This document shows, in pieces, positions 57,801 to 64,000 of a DNA stretch of 64,000 bases. Made by a program: the position numbers and the translations under genes. The stretch's first letter is position 1. Each line of letters opens with the position of its first letter. The notes below the pieces were generated by a model that saw nothing but the letters and a program-made list of their open reading frames with translations, did not search any database and was not told the DNA's origin. The DNA comes from Aplidium turbinatum (lineage: Eukaryota > Chordata > Ascidiacea > Aplousobranchia > Polyclinidae), in NCBI GenBank assembly GCA_918807975.1, contig OU964929.1:16261197-16325196 (forward strand). Reading direction: 5' to 3'.

Positions 57801-60000
57801 ATGACCGAAAAGTCTCAGCAAAAAAAAACCCAGGTGGTAATTCAGCTCGCGATTTCTATAGTTTTATGTAAAATCAATAGATAACTTATTTAGGAACAGT
57901 TAAAAATGCAGAAAACAACCCAGGTATCAAAGTTAAAAAAAAACAACTTAAAAACCCAAAGTAGCAAAAAACTTAGATCTGGGTTTAAAAACACAGGAAT
58001 GGGAGCCCTGACCGTAAATACAAAAGTGGCCTTATAGTAGAAGTTTACTCGGCTACATAAAAATATTTTTCTGAAATGGTATGACAAAATAAAGTCAATT
58101 TATTTTGTTTTAACAGCACCATATAATAACAACAAGCAGAGTAAATGTAATTGTCAAAACAATGCATTGTACAACTGTTGGTTAGATTATGGCGCAATCA
58201 GGAGACAAATCAGGTAGCGAAAGACCATAAGCAGTCATCTAGTCAGCCACCACCCCATAACAGTAAATCTAACTACACATTCATACACACTAGTGTGCAG
58301 AGGCAGGCACACTACTTCAATGAATAAAAAGAGTTCACCACTGAGATTGAAAAACAACTGCTGTTGGTTTGAATATCCATTCTCAGACTGAGTAAGCCGA
58401 GGATGAAGAAAATTGAAATTAAGAAAAAGTGAGTAAATGATTTTAAATCCTACTGCTGTAATTGTTGTGGTGCTATTTATTTCTATTTAGATGAAAATAA
58501 TAGTTTTTTGAAAGTTATTTAGTAGCTTGGAATAGGTAGGCTAGGCCTAAGTACCGGAAACATGGAATATCCTTTTTGCAAATTAGTTAGTTCACAATAA
58601 AATTCCACTGATTGTTATGAAAATCATAAAATGCCAAGATTCGTACTTTTTGCTCATTTGCTAACAAATTTTCTAACAGGCTAGCTAGTTAAAAATAATG
58701 TATTGAAGCCAACGTTACTTCTTTTTCTTGAATTTTCTAGCAGAGCTTTAGAAAGAAGTTTGTTTTTCTGAATATATTGTTGCAAACTTAGAAAAATTAC
58801 AAGTTTTACACAATTCAGAAATTAAAGTTACAGCTCATAATAGCTTAACCAACCACAGTAAAGGTATTGCTCTTTTATTTTAACTTTTTGAAATAGAAAG
58901 CGCTGAAACCATGTTTATAATGCAGCCCAGTAGTAGTCTACCGTACCTGCAGGTAGACAAAATCGAACGGAACTCCGACGTTGTCATGGTGATTATTTTC
59001 ACAACCAATGAGTCGGTTAAATAAAAATCAATCAAGGAGCAAAATGTAAAACAAGAGCTGAAATTGGAAATATTTCAGGTTGTCAAAAGCAGTAAAGAGT
59101 TCGCAAAAAATGTTAATAAATCTCTTTAGTAAAAAAGAAAGAAAAAATTATGCTATTGCGTGATATAATAAAAAATAAAAAAATTTAAATTGTTTTGCTG
59201 ATTTATGAGGGAAGTTCCCTATATCGCAATCGCTAATTTTGAATTCATACATTGACTTGCAAGTTTGACTTTGACTTGACTGATGATTAAGTCTACTCTG
59301 GAAGCCTGGATGTTTTCATCTTTATGCTTTGTATTACCTGCCGCAAACAGTTGCCGAAATTAAGAGTTTTTATTTGTCAATGATATATTTTCAACATAGC
59401 CTACATATATTCCAATGGCAAGTAGGTCAATTAATTTGATTTAGACTTGAAAAAATGTAGGCTACTACCGTACCGTATGTCTATGCTGAATGCTGTTTTT
59501 TTATCTGTTCAGTTTGTTTTTATTTTTGACCATCACAACGAAAAAAAAAATATATGGATGTATTTTAAATAAATAATAAATATTTTAAATTACCAACCAT
59601 AGCTTGTCAATTAGTATAGCCTATGGTAATATGTAATAACAGTAGGCTACAGTAGGCCTATACATAAGCTACAATTCATTTATCTGGGAATTTCTTTGTG
59701 TTGATATTCTCCAAAGAATGTTTGTTTTATTGGATTTTGTTTGGTATAGAAAGCTTACAGGACAAAAGTTGTTATTTTGTAATTGATTTATAATATTGAT
59801 ATGTGTTTGCCTGATATGTACTGTAGCCTACCTAGTTAAGTGGTACGGTAGCCTATAACAACTGGGCTGTGTGTCATGTCGTTGTCTATACTAGGTTTTG
59901 TTGTTCAGCATCAGAACTATCATTTTCCACTTTAATATATCAAAATTTAATCTCTGTCACTTTTGCATCAGCTTATCCTATGTTTAATTTCTTTATTAGT
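57801..60000. other. non-coding, nothing recognised
   Basis: AT-rich, with many TAGCCTAC/GTAGGCTA words near 59390-59860. No supportable exon, RNA or element ends. Confidence 0.4.
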
Positions 60001-60294
60001 CCTCCTCGTTAGCTCAGTGGTTATGCGCCCTGCTCAATTACACACGGCGCTGGTTCGACTCTCGGGGTGTGCGCTTGAGCAATGCATTTCAGGACTGCTC
60101 TCCATTCAGCGGCGCCTAGTAAATGGAATAATTCCCTGGAAACAATACTTCAATAATCGGAAACTTCACTCTGTCAATCACGGTAACCGGCCCTGCGTCA
60201 AGACTTAACAGCCTCTACAAATATGTGAAACTACCAGGAATAACCAATCAAGGCTTTGTCTGTCCGAGGATAAAGATTCAAAACCAACTAACCA
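60001..60294 (+). mobile_element. tRNA-derived SINE, copy 3
   Basis: Head CCTCCTCGTTAGCTCAGTGG (A box), GGTTCGACTCTCGGGGTG (B-box region), body as in the copies at 22516 and 35103, end GATTCAAAACCAACTA. The head differs more than the body, so either the head has mutated or a second tRNA-like head is in use. Confidence 0.85.
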
Positions 60295-61490
60295 ACTTAG
60301 AGCTCCATAAAGTTCTCGTTATGTTTGAATTAAACTAATATTGAATTATGTGATTTGGCTTTGTTTATCATGTTTTTGCTGCAGAAAAGTAAATGTTCTC
60401 TCAAAGCTTAACGATATTGCAACTCACTAAATCTTGTTGAATTGAACTTGAAGGGATATATATTTCTGAAGAAACTTATACTAATTGAAGGTTGTTATTA
60501 AATTGGGTTTAAATAATAAAGGCCCCAATGGAACAAAAATGGAAGACCCCATATTTAAGTTTTACCCTTAGTTGGATCATTAGTGGTTTATCTATATATC
60601 ATATTATCTTGAGCAGAAACCGAACTTCTGAGTAGATCAATTAAACTTAAGACAACATGAATATGCAGTATACACTACTAATGCTGCATCATCACTGATA
60701 GGCACCAAACAAAGGTGAAACTTGAGTAGGCTATTGCATCTTTCATTTTTTCTTTAATTGAAGCCTTAATTACTTCTACATGTCCCCACATTTCTATAAT
60801 TGAAATAAGTAATCAGTAAAAATCCCTGGGAAATATCCCTTTGGAAAAATTCCCCTGCTTGAAACAAAGCATTTTAAAGCAAACTTTTGCTTTGATCATC
60901 GTAGCCTATTTAAACATATTGTAATTTTTATTTAATTTTGATATTTCATTTGAAATACAATCAAAGTTTTACTTGGTGACAGCGATTAAGTTAAAGTTTA
61001 CTTGCATGTTTAAAAAGCAGCACTACCAATTACTAAATAATTATTTAGTTTTCTAAAAGCTGCTGAAAATGCTGTATACCTACTAAACAGTTGAGTAATG
61101 GCTGCTTATCCACTATGTCCAATTGTCCATTTGAAAAACTTGGGAGATTTACCAAAAGGATTTTTTCCCTGGGGACTATTCACCATGGTTGATTTTTATG
61201 TAGGTTAGTTACCTACATTTGTTGAAAGTGAAACATCATGTGATATCAAATATGGAATTGATATTGAAAGGAATTGATATCAAAAGCCCAGTCATTTGCA
61301 TTTCATAGAGTATTCAAATTAGTTTTTCATAAATTATTCACAGCATAATGAATTGGGATATCAAAGAGATTTCTGTCTCACTCTCAACTTCACGATGTTT
61401 TCATGCTGCAGCAGTTTGTGATGGCAAGGTATGTGACAATGCAGGCTATTTCATAAGAATGGTAAACCTATGTTTCCTCTAAAAGGTTAA
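60295..61490. other. non-coding, nothing recognised
   Basis: No supportable feature. Confidence 0.4.
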
Positions 61491-61498
61491 TTAGATTA

Positions 61499-61640
61499 GG
61501 GATCTGCTACTATTCGGTGAGTTCCTAACCTGTAACCCCTAAAACGGCAATGATAATTAGGCTACGGTACCCGATAATTTAAAAAAAAAATTGAAAAAAT
61601 TACCAAATAGGGATCGGACTCACCAAAACAGGCCATTCCG
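61499..61640. mobile_element. periodic foldback element, CGGTGAGT family, short copy, 142 bp
   Basis: GGGATCTGCTACTATTCGGT at the left; ATCGGACTCACCAAAACAGG then CCATTCCG at the right. The core ACGGCAATGATAATTAGGCT and CCGATAATTTAAAAAAAAAA match 31260-31310. Exact 8-bp duplication TTAGATTA (61491-61498 and 61641-61648). Only one repeat unit per arm remains, compared with four at 31158. Confidence 0.8.
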
Positions 61641-61648
61641 TTAGATTA

Positions 61649-62477
61649 GAGACTGTTTAAATATGGGAAGATGCCATTAAAAAGTGTCAGCATTTATGTA
61701 ATTGTGTTTCAAGATGTAAATGAAGTTTAACTGGCTCAGTACTTAGATTGTCCACCTCTAAGTTGATAGACTCGTGTTCAATACCCTGCTGAGTCATACC
61801 AAAGAGTTTTCATATGTGGTAGCCTACCGTACCAAATCTCATTTCTGCTTGGCATTTAGCAAAGGAACGAATTTACATTAGATAATGGTGTAGAAACTTT
61901 GCTGTGTTTCTTTGCAGCTGGTTCTGACAATTTTCACTTTGTACAGCTCACCAAAAGCAATGCATATCTGGCATGGGTATAGTGTTATATAAAAAGACAC
62001 ATTATTGTTAGTTTTATTTGATGAAAAACAAAATAAGCTCCAAAAGATAAATTACATTACTTATTGTTAAAAACATCTTCTCATTGTGCATATGTTACAG
62101 TTTATCTGAACAAATTTTTAATTGGTGTTGATCAACAGAGAAACAAATTTTTTAAGCTTTGCTTATTTGCATAATAAGGAACGGTAGGCTATTAGTTCAA
62201 GCTTTATAAGGAAAAGGTTGAAATAAATTGTCCATTTCCTAATTTATTTCATGGTAATTGCACATAGCCTACTCAACCAGTTCAGTAACAATGTCAGGCC
62301 CTAAACTTTATATTTCTACCCTCTTAATATTGCAAGAATTTGTTAAACGTCATTGATATAGGTTATGTTTTTATAATATTTATTAATTTTACTTATTTGC
62401 ATCAGACAAGGATGTCCATATTCAATAGACAGATAATTGCTAGTAACTTGATGGGATTGAATTGCATAGTTTGAGAA
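61649..62477. other. non-coding, with one arm of an inverted repeat near 62426-62470
   Basis: CAGATAATTGCTAGTAACTT then GATGGGATTGAATTGCATA (about 62430-62468) recurs inverted at about 63683-63726, on the far side of the LINE. Otherwise nothing is supported; a weak tRNA-like patch near 61732-61797 is not convincing. Confidence 0.5.
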
Positions 62478-63415
62478 ATGGAAAGAAGCATTTGAAACCA
62501 AGGGTATGAAGGTGAATCTTGAAAAAACAAAAGTGATGGTGAGTGGAGCAGAAGGAACAGTTGTTGAGAGCAAAGTAGATCCCTGTGGAATACGTGGCAA
62601 GAGAGTGATGAGAAATTCAATGCAATGCAAGGATTGTGGAAAGTGGGTACATGCAAGATGTGCTAATGTCAAGAGAGTCGCAACAAGATTGGCGAAGTGT
62701 TTTGTTTGTGGGAAGTGCAGTAAAGGAAGGAATGAAGTGGAAAGCCATGATGATGAGTTTTGCCATGGCATCGAAACAGTGACAGACTTCTGTTATCTGG
62801 GTGATCGGATAAATGGAAGTGGTGGATGTGAAGCAGCGGTGACAACAAGGGCAAGATTGGGCTGGGCAAAGTTCAGGGAATGTGGGGAAATGTTGTATGG
62901 CAGAAAATTTTCACTAAGGATGAAAGGGAAAGTATATCGGAGCTGTGTGCGGCCTGCAATGCTATATGGTAGCGAGACATGGATATTAAGAGAGAGTGAA
63001 CTGGCAATCCTGAGAAGAACGGAAAGGTCAATGGTGAGAGCAATGTGTGGGGTGAAAACGAGAAGGGAAAAAAGGACTGAAGAATTGTTGGATATGCTAG
63101 AGATGAGAGAGACCATAGACCAACTGGCAAGGGCAAATGGAGTAAGATGGTATGGACATGTGATAAGGAGGGAGGAAGGAAGTTTTCTTAGAAAGGCACT
63201 AGATCTAAAGGTGGATGGAAAGAGGAAACGCGGTCGTCCAAGAAGAACGTGGAAACAACAAGTGAAGGATGAATTTAAAAAAGTCGGACTGAAGGAGGAA
63301 GATGCAAGGGACAGAGTGAAATGGAGAAAAGGGATTAAAACAATTGCTGCGCGGAAACAATCGGCCACCCCCACTAGTGGGGAACAAACCGACGATGGAT
63401 TATGATGATGATAAA
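62478..63415 (+). mobile_element. 5'-truncated LINE with the C-terminal part of reverse transcriptase
   Basis: The plus strand reads KWKEAFETKGMKVNLEKTKV, the end of the reverse transcriptase palm. A Cys/His finger-like insertion follows (MQCKDCGKWVHARCANV; CFVCGKC), then TDFCYLGDRINGSGGCEAAV, VYRSCVRPAMLYGSETWILR, WYGHVIRREEGSFLRKALDL and KRKRGRPRRTWKQQVKDEFK, to a stop at 63403-63405. This is the thumb and C-terminus of an animal LINE protein. The frame of about 300 codons is uninterrupted, so the copy is fairly young. The finger-like insertion has lost one expected cysteine (GIRG where CGxC is usual). It ends in a GATGATGAT tail. Clade unresolved. Confidence 0.85.
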
Positions 63416-63456
63416 CAAAATATATGTAGATACTAAACTCATGTTCAGCAAACAAA

Positions 63457-63490
63457 CGTTTCGAAAACTATACTGTCTTCATCTTCAGTG
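63457..63490 (-). ncRNA. hammerhead ribozyme-like motif, left arm
   Basis: Minus strand: CTGAAGA (63482-63488 reversed), stem II GAAGAC/GTTTTC, GAAA (63459-63462 reversed). Same sequence as the plus-strand motif in the right arm. Confidence 0.55.
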
Positions 63491-63542
63491 TTATAAATGT
63501 AAACATTTATATAAACATTTATTATAAATAAAACATTTATAA

Positions 63543-63577
63543 CACTGAAGATGAAGACAGTATAGTTTTCGAAACGT
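63543..63577 (+). ncRNA. hammerhead ribozyme-like motif, right arm
   Basis: CTGAAGA (63545-63551), stem II GAAGAC/GTTTTC with loop AGTATA, then GAAA (63571-63574) and CGTTTG. Matches the CUGANGA/GAAA core. Flanking stems are uncertain. Confidence 0.55.
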
Positions 63578-63846
63578 TTGTTTGCTGAACATGAGTTTAG
63601 TATCTACATTTTGGGCTCTTTATTTTTTGATTAAATATATATGTATTGTTCATGAATTATATTTTATGAATTATATGTATTGTTTATGAATTATGCAATT
63701 CAATCCCATCAAGGTATGAGCAATTATCTGTATATGGTATACAAAAACTATCTCTCTACCAAAGCTATACTGTTCATATTCAAATCATGCAAAAAAGGAA
63801 AAATACAATAATAAAAGGCATAGGCTACAGTAGTATACAAACAGCT

Positions 63847-64000
63847 GCTACTATTTGGCTAGTCCGATTCGGCGAGTGCCCTATTCGCCGAGAGCCCTTT
63901 TCGGCGAGTTCCCTATTCGGCAATTTACTATTTTTTTTTAAATTATTGGATACCGTAGCCTAATTATCATTGCCGCTTTTGCATCGTTTTAACGTCGCTA
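63847..64000. mobile_element. periodic foldback element, left part, cut by the window end
   Basis: CTGCTACTATTTGGCTAGTC, then units CCGATTCGGCGAGTGCCC, TATTCGCCGAGAGCCC, TTTTCGGCGAGTTCCC. The core TAATTATCATTGCCGCTTTT is the inverted form of the family core seen at 31260 and 61545. A third, diverged member of the CGGTGAGT family. Confidence 0.7.

Larger units (their letters stand above)
63424..63609. repeat. perfect 77-bp inverted repeat with a hammerhead motif in each arm
   Basis: 63424-63500 and 63533-63609 are exact reverse complements as far as I can read them, separated by a 32-bp AT-rich spacer. Each arm holds CTGAAGA, stem II GAAGAC/GTTTTC and GAAACG. Confidence 0.85.

Noticed and set aside
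61732-61797. tRNA or SINE head
   Set aside because: Has TGGCTCAGTACTTAGA and TGTTCAATACCC, which look like A and B boxes, but the stems do not pair well and no known SINE body follows.

Overview
The window looks like a gene-poor, transposon-rich stretch of an animal nuclear genome, AT-rich and with spliced genes. Two host genes can be read end to end. The first is a mitochondrial dicarboxylate carrier (SLC25A10 type; + strand, nine exons, 29233-37068, 287 aa). The second is the ciliary EF-hand protein calaxin (EFCAB1/CLXN type; - strand, five exons, 50008-52551, 203 aa). A third gene is suggested only by its last coding exon, encoding a small secreted cysteine-rich protein with a basic tail (904-1273, - strand). 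Calaxin indicates an animal with motile cilia. The transposon mix (Penelope-like element, Academ, piggyBac, many hATs, tRNA-derived SINE) and the very frequent TAGCCTAC/GTAGGCTA words suggest a marine invertebrate deuterostome, perhaps a tunicate. That placement is inference and was not tested.

Layout. 0.9-1.8 kb: cysteine-rich secreted protein exon. 2.1-3.8 kb: a large foldback element with a hAT in each arm. 7.5-10.6 kb: a hammerhead-like motif, a periodic foldback element, and a hAT with two nested elements. 11.6-14.8 kb: a decayed piggyBac. 15-19.8 kb: LINE 3' ends, an LTR-like fossil, a tiny hAT MITE and a 1.07 kb inverted-repeat element. 20.8-28.6 kb: five hAT or hAT-like elements (four in tandem array, the fifth inside a second LTR-like copy) and a SINE. 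29.2-37.1 kb: the carrier gene, whose introns hold a Penelope-like element with a hammerhead ribozyme, a periodic foldback, a hAT, hairpin MITEs and a SINE. 37-40 kb: more hairpin MITEs. 42.8-48 kb: a nested hAT, a LINE 3' end and two more hATs. 49.1 kb: another periodic foldback. 50-52.6 kb: calaxin, followed by a hairpin MITE and a small duplicated piece of calaxin. 53.3-57.4 kb: an Academ transposon of the XPG-nuclease lineage. 57.4-64 kb: mostly non-coding, with a SINE, a LINE 3' end, a perfect inverted repeat carrying two hammerhead motifs, and two more periodic foldbacks.

Most mobile elements were delimited from the sequence itself by matching termini and exact target-site duplications (mainly 8 bp). 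The host genes are unrelated and show no sign of acting together. The most unusual material is structural DNA: periodic foldback elements with 8-10 bp target duplications, two of them with telomere-like cores; a hairpin MITE family present in about eight copies; and hammerhead-bearing repeats. All family names come from motif recognition by eye, with no database search.
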